Shown here: one piece after another, positions 44,920 to 53,247 of the stretch
How the letters are laid out: each line of letters begins with the position of its first letter
Numbering within the stretch: position 1 is the first letter of the stretch
Assembly (NCBI RefSeq): GCF_000016125.1
Contig: NC_009135.1
Coordinates: 186,001 to 250,000, forward strand
Source: Methanococcus maripaludis C5
Lineage (GTDB): Archaea > AGJL01 > Methanococci > Methanococcales > Methanococcaceae
Direction: 5' to 3'
DNA length: 64,000 nt
Position numbers and translations under genes: made by a program
Notes under the pieces: generated by a model
The model's database searches: none
Told to the model about the DNA's origin: nothing
The model's input: only the letters and a program-made list of their open reading frames with translations

Positions 44920-45324
44920 TTATCTGTATGATTTTTGTCTTTTAGCTCTTGGACCTTTTGAAGACTTACTTGGTTTGTGTGGTTCTGTTCTTCTTGCGTC
45001 ACTGACAAGTAATGTTCTGTCGTAACTTAAGAATTTTTCTTTCAATTCCATTTTACCAGTAAATTCAACAATAGCCTTACCTAAAGCGGTTCTTGTAGCA
45101 TCCATTTGGCTTACGATACCGCCGCCTTTAACATCAATATCTACGTCAATGTCGCTTAAAGCTTCGCCTGCTAAGATAACAGGTTCCATTAATTTCATTT
45201 TGATGTATTTAGGTTCCATTAATTCTAATGGTTTTTTGTTAATTCTGATTTTACCGCTGCCTTCTTTTGCCGTAGCTCTTGCAATTGCGGTTCTTCTTTT
45301 ACCTACTGTGTGGACTACTTTCAC
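44920..45324 (-). CDS. rpsI: Ribosomal protein uS9
   Basis: A 134-residue S9 with VGKRRTAIARAT at the start, GGGIVSQMDATRTALGKAI in the middle, and the basic C-terminal tail SKGPRAKRQKSYR that reaches tRNA in the P site. GGTGAAAGT precedes GTG at 45324. It follows rplM closely in the operon. Confidence 0.97.
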   Translation of the reverse strand: MKVVHTVGKRRTAIARATAKEGSGKIRINKKPLELMEPKYIKMKLMEPVILAGEALSDIDVDIDVKGGGIVSQMDATRTALGKAIVEFTGKMELKEKFLSYDRTLLVSDARRTEPHKPSKSSKGPRAKRQKSYR

Positions 45325-45337
45325 ACTTTCACCTCAA

Positions 45338-45751
45338 TTAGAATTTAGCACCTAAGTATTGGCTCAATTCTCCAACGGTTACATATTTGATTGTGTTTGG
45401 TGCGCTACCTAAGTTAATGTCGATAGAAACTCCTTCAGGAACTCCAACTTCAATTTTAATTTTTTTGAAAGCTTCTACTCCTCTAGGTTTTTTGTATGGG
45501 AGCATTCCTCTGATAACTCTTCTTACGATGTCATCAGGCCTTCTTGGATATTTTGGACCCATTTTTTTAGGGTTTGAAATACTTTTTCTTGTTCTGAGTT
45601 GTACATATTTTTGGAATATGTATTCTTTGTTTCCGGTCATAATTGCTTTTTCAGCGTTTACAACGGTTACTTCTTCACCGCTTAATGCAAGTTTAGCAAC
45701 GTATGAAGCTAATCTTCCAACAACTGCGTTTTCAGCGTTTACAACAACCAT
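45338..45751 (-). CDS. rplM: Ribosomal protein uL13
   Basis: A 137-residue L13 beginning MVVVNAENAVVGRLASYVAK with GPKYPRRPDDIVRRVIRGMLP in the middle, the family signature. AAGGTGGAATT precedes the ATG. It is located between the eL18 and uS9 genes. Confidence 0.97.
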   Translation of the reverse strand: MVVVNAENAVVGRLASYVAKLALSGEEVTVVNAEKAIMTGNKEYIFQKYVQLRTRKSISNPKKMGPKYPRRPDDIVRRVIRGMLPYKKPRGVEAFKKIKIEVGVPEGVSIDINLGSAPNTIKYVTVGELSQYLGAKF

Positions 45752-45771
45752 AATTCCACCTTCGTGTTTAA

Positions 45772-46134
45772 TTACGCCATAATGGTTACTTTAGAACCTT
45801 TAGGGTTTTCTGCAATAAGTTCTTCGATTGTTAAGCATTTTCCGCCTACAGCTTCAATTGCTGATTTTGCAGTTTCTGAGAATGAAAATGCTGCAACAGT
45901 TACGTTTATTTTTAATGACCCAGCACCGAGTACTTTGCCTGGAATTAAGATTACATCGCCTTCTGACGCGTATCTGCTGATTTTGCTTACGTTTACTTCA
46001 ACTTTTTTTCTAGCTGGTTTAGCTAACTTTTTAGCAACATCTTTCCAGATTGGTGCACTGTTTTTGAATGATTCTTCTTTTAACTTCTGAATCAATTCAG
46101 GAGTTTTTGGGTTTGTTGACATGATTTTTTTCAT
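45772..46134 (-). CDS. rpl18e: Ribosomal protein eL18
   Basis: A 120-residue L18e with PELIQKLKEESFKNSAPIWKD at the N-terminus and GDVILIPGKVLGAGSL in the middle. GGGTGAAATT precedes ATG at 46134. It joins rpoD and rplM in the conserved archaeal order. Confidence 0.97.
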   Translation of the reverse strand: MKKIMSTNPKTPELIQKLKEESFKNSAPIWKDVAKKLAKPARKKVEVNVSKISRYASEGDVILIPGKVLGAGSLKINVTVAAFSFSETAKSAIEAVGGKCLTIEELIAENPKGSKVTIMA

Positions 46135-46194
46135 AATTTCACCCTATGATATTGATTCATAATTTCCAATAATTTGGAAGAAATAATTAGGTAA

Positions 46195-46782
46195 TTAATT
46201 TTCGTCACTTAATTCTTGGCCTTCTAGTTCTGATAAGAATTTTTCAGCTTTATTTTTCAAAATTTCAAGTGAAGATCTTATAATGTCTTCAGCATCCATG
46301 TTTCCGAATGACTCAATTTTAAATTCCACTTCGTCATTTGATATCTGTTTGTAAACTGCATTACAAGGTTGCCATTTTGCATGAATTTTTCCTGTGCCCA
46401 CAAGAGCTTCAGCTTCTAACTCAAGTTTCTGGCCTTCTGCTAATTTTACAATTGGAATATTTTCAAAAGCAGGCTCACCGGATTCAGATTTTATGTCTGA
46501 TGAGTATACCATACAAGGTCCTTCTTTGGATATTGTAAGTACAATAACTTCATCTCCACTTACTGGAACTCCTTTTATTGGAACTAATCCAAGTCTGTGA
46601 GCTAGAACTTCATCGTACATTGAAGATGTGTTTTCGTAAAAGTATACATTTTCAATAGCATATGTAGGGACTTCTGAAATCATTATTCTTCTTAATGCAC
46701 TGGAAAAAGATAAAGGGGCTTTTAATTCCATTTTCATGATTTCCCCTGTTCTCTTTTCCTCTTTTTGGATGTTTTTTATCAA
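46195..46782 (-). CDS. rpoD: RNA polymerase subunit D (Rpo3)
   Basis: A 195-residue alpha-like subunit. FSSALRRIMISEVPTYAIE is the dimerisation helix, and MYDEVLAHRLGLVPI follows. The Fe-S or zinc insert present in some archaea is absent; only scattered cysteines are found. The start is TTG at 46782 with GGTGATTTTT upstream. It lies between rpsK and rpl18e. Confidence 0.96.
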   Translation of the reverse strand: MIKNIQKEEKRTGEIMKMELKAPLSFSSALRRIMISEVPTYAIENVYFYENTSSMYDEVLAHRLGLVPIKGVPVSGDEVIVLTISKEGPCMVYSSDIKSESGEPAFENIPIVKLAEGQKLELEAEALVGTGKIHAKWQPCNAVYKQISNDEVEFKIESFGNMDAEDIIRSSLEILKNKAEKFLSELEGQELSDEN

Positions 46783-46794
46783 AAAAATCACCAA

Positions 46795-47169
46795 TTATCT
46801 GTTCTTTCTTTTTGGTGTAGTTCCATCGTGTGGAATTGGTGTAGCATCTTCAATTCTTCCGATTCTGATTCCTGCTCTTGATAATGCCCTAATAGCAGCT
46901 TGAGCACCAGGTCCTGGATTTTTGGATTTCTGGCCACCTGTAGCTCTGACCTTTACGTGTACCTGATCAATTCCTTTGTCCCTCATCAAATCTGCGATTT
47001 TGAATGCAGCTTGCATTGCAGCATATGGAGATGATTCATCTCTCTGATTTCTTACAATCATACCGCCTGAAACTTTAGCGATAGTTTCTGCTCCAGTTAA
47101 ATCAGTAACGTGGAGAATTGTGTTGTTGTACGATGCATAAATGTGTACTAATCCCCATTTTTGACTCAT
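46795..47169 (-). CDS. rpsK: Ribosomal protein uS11
   Basis: A 124-residue S11 with [19 protein letters not shown] at the start and the C-terminal [19 protein letters not shown] typical of archaea. GGTGATTAC precedes the ATG. It is between rpsD and rpoD. Confidence 0.97.
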   Translation of the reverse strand: MSQKWGLVHIYASYNNTILHVTDLTGAETIAKVSGGMIVRNQRDESSPYAAMQAAFKIADLMRDKGIDQVHVKVRATGGQKSKNPGPGAQAAIRALSRAGIRIGRIEDATPIPHDGTTPKRKNR

Positions 47170-47178
47170 GTAATCACC

Positions 47179-47715
47179 TTATTGATTTTCTTCGCTTACT
47201 GCGGCAGTTCTTTCAGGGTGGTTTTCTGAAGCCATTGGTGAGTTAGGCACGTATTCTATCGCATCATTTTCAGCTACTGAAACTAAGTATGCTGGAGCGG
47301 TAACTCTTTTGCCGTTTACTGCAATGTGGCCGTGAACGATGAACTGTCTAGCTTGTTTTGCTGTTTTAGCGAGACCTTTTCTGTATACGATGGTCTGTAA
47401 TCTTCTTTCTAAGATACTTTCAATGTTCAATGAAAGAACGTGGTCGAGTGTTGGTTCTGATTCAACTAAGATCGCGTATCTTTTTAAAACATTGAATAAC
47501 TGAACGGCTTCTTTTCCACCTTGTGTTGTGGTATCGCTGATTAATTTTCTTGCCTGTCTTCTGTAGTTCCTTAATTGGGTTTCCATTTTCCAAAGTTCTT
47601 TTTTGTTAACTAAACCGTATTTTTGGCTAATTTCTTTTTCGCTTTGGATTCTTTCCCCAATCCATGGATGGTTAGGCGTGTCGTATTTTTTACCCAATCT
47701 TCTTGGATCTCCCAT
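47179..47715 (-). CDS. rpsD: Ribosomal protein uS4
   Basis: A 178-residue archaeal S4. It begins [18 protein letters not shown] and carries the S4 RNA-binding domain at [20 protein letters not shown] and [23 protein letters not shown] precedes the ATG. It is followed by rpsK. Confidence 0.97.
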   Translation of the reverse strand: MGDPRRLGKKYDTPNHPWIGERIQSEKEISQKYGLVNKKELWKMETQLRNYRRQARKLISDTTTQGGKEAVQLFNVLKRYAILVESEPTLDHVLSLNIESILERRLQTIVYRKGLAKTAKQARQFIVHGHIAVNGKRVTAPAYLVSVAENDAIEYVPNSPMASENHPERTAAVSEENQ

Positions 47716-47735
47716 TGTTTCACCTTTTTATCCTT

Positions 47736-48185
47736 TTATTTCCTTCTCTTAACTCCCATTGAAGTTCCTTTTCTGAATGAACCTCTGGTTCTCTGTCCCC
47801 TACAAGGTAATCTTAACTCGTGTCTGACTCCTTTGTAGCATCTTATCTTTTTCATGTTTGTGATGTCTTCTTGTACTGTGAGTACGAGGTCTGTTTCGAT
47901 AAGGTGTTTATCGAGTCCTGAGTAAACATCTTTTTTCCTGTTGAACATCCATGAAGGGATTCCATGTGTTGCAGGGTCTTCCAATACTGATTCTATTTTC
48001 AAAACATCTTCGTCAGCTAAGTAACCAGCCTGTTGTTTAGGGTCTAATTCAGTAACTCTGATTACTGCTCTAGCCATCGCTCTACCAATACCTTTCATTT
48101 CTTGTAGTGCGTATTCAAGTGGATTTTTACCTTCAAGGTCTGTTTTTGAGATTCTAATTCTGTGTTTGAATTCTGTCTGAGTCAC
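47736..48185 (-). CDS. rpsM: Ribosomal protein uS13
   Basis: A 149-residue S13. Residues 20-45 read NPLEYALQEMKGIGRAMA and the C-terminal LPCRGQRTRGSFRKG is the family signature. The start is GTG at 48185 with GGAGGTGCAAAGA upstream. An open frame extends into tRNA-Ser but is not translated. It is the first protein gene of the operon. Confidence 0.97.
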   Translation of the reverse strand: MTQTEFKHRIRISKTDLEGKNPLEYALQEMKGIGRAMARAVIRVTELDPKQQAGYLADEDVLKIESVLEDPATHGIPSWMFNRKKDVYSGLDKHLIETDLVLTVQEDITNMKKIRCYKGVRHELRLPCRGQRTRGSFRKGTSMGVKRRK

Positions 48186-48244
48186 TCTTTGCACCTCCAG
48201 AGATCTTCGTGTTTGACTGATAAGTATAGTAATAAAAAAATAAA

Positions 48245-48332
48245 TGGCGCAGAGAGGGGGATTTGAACCCCCGCGAGGCAAAGCCTCATACGGTTTCCAG
48301 CCGTACGCCTTCCCAGGCTAGACTATCTCTGC
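48245..48332 (-). tRNA. tRNA-Ser (GGA)
   Basis: The minus strand gives acceptor GCAGAGA/TCTCTGC, anticodon stem TACGG/CCGTA with loop CTGGAAA (anticodon GGA), a long variable arm GAGGC-TTT-GCCTC, and a T arm GGGGG-TTCAAAT-CCCCC. The discriminator G and CCA (48245-48247) are encoded. It leads the ribosomal operon 60 bases before rpsM. Confidence 0.95.
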
Positions 48333-48697
48333 ACACAGATAGCTACTGATAGATATGATATATATGGAGTTATCACACTGTGTAATTAGTGTCTTTTTAA
48401 CCGTGTTTTATTTATGGTCTCGTGTTTTCTATCACACTATACCTTATAAAATTTCATTTATATAGATTTCGATTTAGTCTGTGGTTCGCCAATTTTGACG
48501 TCGTGTTTTAATCTACCTTAATGATTTCTTTAATTATCAACGCATTTATTGTATATATTCCTTTGCATGGATTAACAACATTTTTTAATTAGATAAGTAA
48601 TATATGAGTATGGTGGATTACAAAATTAACCGATAAACCAATAAGTTTATATATTGGAACTATAATTCTTATTCATGCGTCTAATCGTAGGAAATGT
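48333..48697. other. Divergent promoter gap between two tRNA genes
   Basis: About 365 bases with no gene. On the minus strand, CTATATAAAT near 48452-48462 is a fair TATA box for the tRNA-Ser/ribosomal transcript. On the plus strand, TTTATATA at 48646-48653 is placed for tRNA-Cys. No frame over 60 codons and no strong hairpin was seen. Confidence 0.5.
48646..48653 (+). promoter_or_regulatory. TATA box of tRNA-Cys
   Basis: TTTATATA lies 45 bases upstream of the mature tRNA 5' end, giving a leader of about 20 bases. Its flanks (AATAAG before, TTGGAAC after) fit a methanococcal tRNA promoter. Confidence 0.5.
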
Positions 48698-48771
48698 GCC
48701 AAGGTAGTCTAGTCCGGCGAGGCAGCGGACTGCAGATCCGCTTCAGAGGGGTTCAAATCCCTTCCTTGGCT
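48698..48771 (+). tRNA. tRNA-Cys (GCA)
   Basis: Acceptor GCCAAGG/CCTTGGC, D arm with GTCTAGTCCGGCGAGGC, anticodon stem GCGGA/TCCGC with loop CTGCAGA (anticodon GCA), and T arm AGGGG-TTCAAAT-CCCTT. The discriminator is T and CCA is not encoded. Six T residues follow and probably end the transcript. Confidence 0.95.
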
Positions 48772-48951
48772 TTTTTATTTTGGAAATATTAATTTATAAA
48801 TTTCAATTAATTAATATATTTTTATTTTTAAAAATTTTTTTAACACATAATTATATAAAATGTTTCAGCTATAACCTAAAAAATCATGAATTTCTATTTA
48901 ATTCAATTATTTTTTTGTTTTTGATTGTTTAAAATTTTAGGAGGAAACACA

Positions 48952-50553
48952 ATGCACTGGGCTGATGCAACATCGGAAAAAATAATGAAAAAAAGAAATG
49001 CAGACGAATATGTGGTATCAAGCGGCATTACGCCATCAGGTCATATCCACATCGGAAATGCAAGAGAAACACTAACTGCCGATGCAGTTTACAAAGGAAT
49101 TGTAAAAAAAGGTGCAAAAGCTAAATTAATTTTTGTTGCGGACGATTACGATCCTTTAAGAAAATTATATCCGTTTTTACCACAGGAATTTGAAAAATAC
49201 ATAGGAATGCCTTTAAGTGAAATTCCATGTCCAAAAGGTTGCTGTAAAAGTTATGCAGATCACTTTTTAATGCCGTTTTTAAATAGTCTCGAAGAGTTGG
49301 GTGTTGATATTACAACACACAGGGCAAATGAATGTTATAAGGCTGGAATGTACAACGATGCAATTATAAATGCTCTTGAAAACAGGTTAAAAATCAAAGA
49401 GATACTAGATTCATACAGAAAAGAGCCTCTTGCTGATGACTGGTTCCCTTTAAACGTTGTATGTGAAAAATGCGGTAAAATGCACGAAACAAAAGTTACC
49501 GCATACAATTCCGAAGACAAAACAATAACTTATGTCTGCAAATGCGGATTTGAAAACACGGTTCAACCATTCAATGGCGTCGGAAAGCTTCCGTGGAGAG
49601 TTGACTGGCCTGCAAGATGGGGTATCTTTGGAGTTACTGCTGAACCAATGGGAAAAGATCACGCAGCATCAGGTGGATCATACGATACAGGAATTAAGAT
49701 TGCAAGACAGATATATGGCTACCAAGCACCCGAAAAAATGGTTTACGAATGGATCCAGTTAAAAATTGGTGACAAGGCAATGCCAATGTCTTCATCTTCC
49801 GGAGTTGTATTTGCAGTAAAAGACTGGAATGAAATTTGCCATCCTGAAATTTTAAGATTCTTAATTTTAAAAGGAAAACCCACAAAACATATAGATTTCG
49901 ATTTAAAAGCAATTTCAAATCTGGTTGACGATTACGATGAACTCGAGAGAAAATACTTCGAATTAATCGAAAAACAAAAAATTGAAGAATTAAATGACAA
50001 TGAAAGCGAAAAAATAAGTTTATACGAACTTGTAACTCCAAAAATACCTGAAAGATTACCATTACAGGTTGCATACAGGTTTTGTTCAATTATTGCTCAA
50101 ATTGCACTCGATAAGGAAACTCAAAAAATTGACATGGAAAGAGTTTTCGATATTTTGGGAAGAAATGGATACAATCCAGCAGAATTTTCAGAATACGACA
50201 AATCAAGGCTCGAAAAAAGGCTTTACATGTCTAAAAAATGGGCTTCAGACTACGGTGAAAATTTAGAAATAAACGATCTTGAGCAAGCAAAAGAACAGTA
50301 CGAAACACTCTCAGAAGAGCAAAAAGCATGGTTAAAAGCATTTTCTGAAGAAGTAGAACAAATCGAAATCGATGCAACTACAATTCACGAATTAATGTAC
50401 GAAACTGCAACAAAATTGGAACTTGCACCAAAAGAAGCGTTCGTTGCATCATACAAAATACTTCTCGGTAAAAACTACGGGCCAAAGTTAGGAAGCTTTT
50501 TAGCATCCCTTAAAAAAGAGTTTGTAGTTGGGAGATTTTCATTAACTGAATAA
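48952..50553 (+). CDS. lysS: Class I lysyl-tRNA synthetase
   Basis: A 533-residue class I LysRS, the form first found in methanogens and unlike the class II enzyme of most organisms. The HIGH-like motif is [11 protein letters not shown] near residue 30, and the KMSKS-like motif is [10 protein letters not shown] near 280. A zinc ribbon with CEKCGKMHE and CKCGFE lies in the insert. GGAGGAAACACA precedes ATG at 48952; the frame extends nine codons earlier. Confidence 0.95.
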   Translation: MHWADATSEKIMKKRNADEYVVSSGITPSGHIHIGNARETLTADAVYKGIVKKGAKAKLIFVADDYDPLRKLYPFLPQEFEKYIGMPLSEIPCPKGCCKSYADHFLMPFLNSLEELGVDITTHRANECYKAGMYNDAIINALENRLKIKEILDSYRKEPLADDWFPLNVVCEKCGKMHETKVTAYNSEDKTITYVCKCGFENTVQPFNGVGKLPWRVDWPARWGIFGVTAEPMGKDHAASGGSYDTGIKIARQIYGYQAPEKMVYEWIQLKIGDKAMPMSSSSGVVFAVKDWNEICHPEILRFLILKGKPTKHIDFDLKAISNLVDDYDELERKYFELIEKQKIEELNDNESEKISLYELVTPKIPERLPLQVAYRFCSIIAQIALDKETQKIDMERVFDILGRNGYNPAEFSEYDKSRLEKRLYMSKKWASDYGENLEINDLEQAKEQYETLSEEQKAWLKAFSEEVEQIEIDATTIHELMYETATKLELAPKEAFVASYKILLGKNYGPKLGSFLASLKKEFVVGRFSLTE

Positions 50554-50703
50554 TATACATTAAAAAAACTTTTTTTCATTTTTTAAAGAATTTAAACCAA
50601 TTTATCAATTTTTACAAAACGGTTTTAAATCACCCAAATCTTATAAAGTTATAAAAATAGTAAGGCAATATACATAAGTCCTAATGAGTTTGAAGAGGAT
50701 ATT

Positions 50704-51480
50704 ATGATTGAAACTATATCATACCAAGAATTAAAGGGAAATAACAAAGAAATTGTTGATGAACAGTTTGAAAAGTTGATTGCAGAAATAACGGAAAAAT
50801 ATGGTGCAAAAGTTCTATCAAACGAATCAGATGAAGAAGGGGAACTTTATACGAGGATTACAGAATTAAAAATAAAATTTGAAACAGTTTTGGACTACAT
50901 TAAGTACTGTTTGATGTATGGTGCGGATTTGGATGTAGTATCCCCTACAAAATTGAAAATTTCTGGAAATGAAATGGGAAACACTATCGGTTATATCATC
51001 GATTTTTTCAAAAAATTTGCTCAAAAATACGGTGTCGCATTTAATGTATATGTAAAAAATGAAATTGATGCAGATCTAAACGCTTTAAAAGAAGGACGTT
51101 GTGACGAAGACGATATTTACTTAATGGAAAGTGAAGAAGGACTTTTAAGGGTAAAAGCAGTATTTGAAGGCGATGGAAAAACCGAAGAAATAATTATTAA
51201 AAAAATACTTGCATCATTAAATCAGGATATCGTTGTAAACAAGGTAATTACAAAATCCATGGACGAATCAAAAGGTATTTTTTCAGGACTTGTTGCAATA
51301 GAGATGTTTTGCAAACCATTTGACATTGTAGAAGTTGCATATAAATTTTTGCCAGTTGCAATTTCATTTGAAAATTCAGATATTGAACTCGATATTTCAG
51401 AATTACAGGATATCGGAAATGACCTTGGTGGCGCAGTATTCGAGCTTACACATGCCGCTGCAAACATGAACAAAAAATAA
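50704..51480 (+). CDS. Unknown 258-residue methanogen protein
   Basis: I do not recognise this family. The protein has no signal or membrane segment and is acidic. Two halves look similar in layout: strand-helix units around LKIKFETVLDYIKYCLMYG (about 55-75) and VAIEMFCKPFDIVEVAYKFLP (about 200-220), so it may be an internal duplication. AGAGGATATT precedes the ATG. It stands between lysS and korB with its own gap on both sides. Confidence 0.55.
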   Translation: MIETISYQELKGNNKEIVDEQFEKLIAEITEKYGAKVLSNESDEEGELYTRITELKIKFETVLDYIKYCLMYGADLDVVSPTKLKISGNEMGNTIGYIIDFFKKFAQKYGVAFNVYVKNEIDADLNALKEGRCDEDDIYLMESEEGLLRVKAVFEGDGKTEEIIIKKILASLNQDIVVNKVITKSMDESKGIFSGLVAIEMFCKPFDIVEVAYKFLPVAISFENSDIELDISELQDIGNDLGGAVFELTHAAANMNKK

Positions 51481-51579
51481 CGATAAACATTAAGAATAAC
51501 TTAAACAAATTATATTTGGATTTTAATTATTTTTATTATTCGACTTATTAAACATGGTTTAGAGATTTAGGTGAGATAA

Positions 51580-52377
51580 ATGCATCCTTCGCTAAAATAC
51601 ATGAGAAAGGACCGGTTACCACACATATTTTGTTCTGGTTGTGGTAATGGTATTGTTTTAAACTGCTTTACAAATGCTCTTGATAAATTAGCCCTCAAAA
51701 ACGAAGATTACATCGCAATTTCAGGTATTGGATGTTCTTCAAGGGTTCCAGGATACCTTTTCTGTGATTCACTCCACACAACTCACGGAAGACCGATTGC
51801 TTTTGCTCTTGGAACGAAAGTAATTCAAAATGACAAAAAAGTTGTTGTATTTACTGGAGATGGTGACCTCTCAGCAATTGGTGGAAATCATTTTATTCAC
51901 GGATGTAGGAGAAACATCGACATAACTGTAATCTGTATAAATAACAATATTTACGGAATGACTGGAGGACAATGTTCGCCAACAACTCCGCACGAGAAAA
52001 AAGCAACAACTGCACCTTACGGAAACCCTGAAAACCCGCTTGACTTGTGCGAACTTGCAAAAGCAGCTGGGGCAACTTATGTAGCAAGGTGGACTACTGC
52101 AAATCCGATCCAGCTTGCAAATTCAATTAAAAAAGGAATGGATAAGAAAGGATTTTCATTTATCGAAGTAGTTTCACAGTGTCCAACTTATTATGGAAGA
52201 TTCAATGTTTCAAGAAAACCTTCTGAAATGATGAAAAATTTAAAAGAAAGTGCAATAACTGTTCGAAAAGCAGAAAGTATGGAAAAAGAAGAACTTTTAA
52301 ACAAAATAGTTGTTGGAGAGTTTTTAAATATCGAAAAACCAGAATATGTCGAACAGCTTAAAAAATTACAGGAATAA
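51580..52377 (+). CDS. korB: 2-Oxoglutarate:ferredoxin oxidoreductase, beta subunit
   Basis: A 265-residue beta subunit that binds thiamine diphosphate. Visible are FCSGCGNGIV at about 18-27, ISGIGCSSRVPGY near 45, and the ThDP motif GDGDLSAIGGNH followed by NNNIYGMTGGQ. HTTHGRPIAFALGTK is typical of the 2-oxoacid family. It forms 2-oxoglutarate from succinyl-CoA in the reductive direction. The alpha and delta subunits are not adjacent. Confidence 0.9.
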   Translation: MHPSLKYMRKDRLPHIFCSGCGNGIVLNCFTNALDKLALKNEDYIAISGIGCSSRVPGYLFCDSLHTTHGRPIAFALGTKVIQNDKKVVVFTGDGDLSAIGGNHFIHGCRRNIDITVICINNNIYGMTGGQCSPTTPHEKKATTAPYGNPENPLDLCELAKAAGATYVARWTTANPIQLANSIKKGMDKKGFSFIEVVSQCPTYYGRFNVSRKPSEMMKNLKESAITVRKAESMEKEELLNKIVVGEFLNIEKPEYVEQLKKLQE

Positions 52378-52386
52378 TGTGATACC

Positions 52387-52920
52387 ATGAGAAAAGAGAT
52401 AAGATTTTCAGGTTTTGGCGGTCAGGGAATAATTTTAGCAGGAGTTATTTTAGGACGTGCTGCATCCCTTTACGCTGGAAAAGAAGCAGTTCAGACACAA
52501 AGCTACGGCCCTGAAGCAAGAGGCGGTGCAAGTAAGTCTGAAGTTGTAATTTCAGAAATCGAAATAGATTTTCCAAAAGTAATTCAGCCAGATATCCTCA
52601 TTTCAATGTCACAACCTGCTTTTGATAAATACGGTTATGATTTAAAAGAAAATGCAAGAGTAATCGTTGACAGGGACTTAGTAAACCTCCCTGAAGGTTA
52701 CGAAGAAAAATACGAAGTATACAAAGTTCCATTTACAGAAATTGCAAACAAGGAAGTTGGACTTGGAATAGTTGCAAATATCGTAATGCTTGGTGCTTTA
52801 ACAAAATTGTCAGGATTAGTTCCAAAAGAGGAAGTTGAAAAAGCGCTTCTCGACAGTATACCCAAAGGAACGGAAAAAAAGAATTTAATGGCTTTTGAAA
52901 AAGGATACGAATACCTTTAA
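52387..52920 (+). CDS. korG: 2-Oxoglutarate:ferredoxin oxidoreductase, gamma subunit
   Basis: A 177-residue gamma subunit: IRFSGFGGQGIILAGVILG at the start and TQSYGPEARGGASKSEVVIS near residues 37-56 are family signatures. It begins 10 bases after korB. The KorAB partners (alpha and delta) must be encoded elsewhere, so the complex has a split locus. Confidence 0.9.
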   Translation: MRKEIRFSGFGGQGIILAGVILGRAASLYAGKEAVQTQSYGPEARGGASKSEVVISEIEIDFPKVIQPDILISMSQPAFDKYGYDLKENARVIVDRDLVNLPEGYEEKYEVYKVPFTEIANKEVGLGIVANIVMLGALTKLSGLVPKEEVEKALLDSIPKGTEKKNLMAFEKGYEYL

Positions 52921-53247
52921 CTTAAATTATATCTATTAAATTTTCAAAATCTTTAATTTATGAAATACGGCTTTAACAGATTTAATTTTTTAAAATACTA
53001 TTTTTTAATCATTAAATTGGATATTGGTTAATACAATGATAATATTTTTAAAATTAAAAAATAATTATTCCTTATATTTATATTTAAAGTTTATAAAATT
53101 CTGGAAAGTAGATAAAAACCCCTAAAATCTTTTTTTAATCCTGTAATTTTTTAATTAATTATTTATAATTAAATCAACATTCTTTTTTAAAGAACTTGAT
53201 TAATTTTCATGATTTGGATATTTATCAATCTAATTTAAGAGGATACT
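52921..53247. other. AT-rich gap, no gene seen
   Basis: About 327 bases, extremely AT-rich, without an open frame of note. Several TATA-like runs near 53080-53090 and 53158-53170 could serve the RecJ-like gene. No hairpin or repeat stands out. Confidence 0.5.

Noticed and set aside
45387-46090. Open frames of 131 and 108 codons opposite rplM and rpl18e
   Set aside because: These are antisense shadows of ribosomal protein genes; both true genes match their families end to end.
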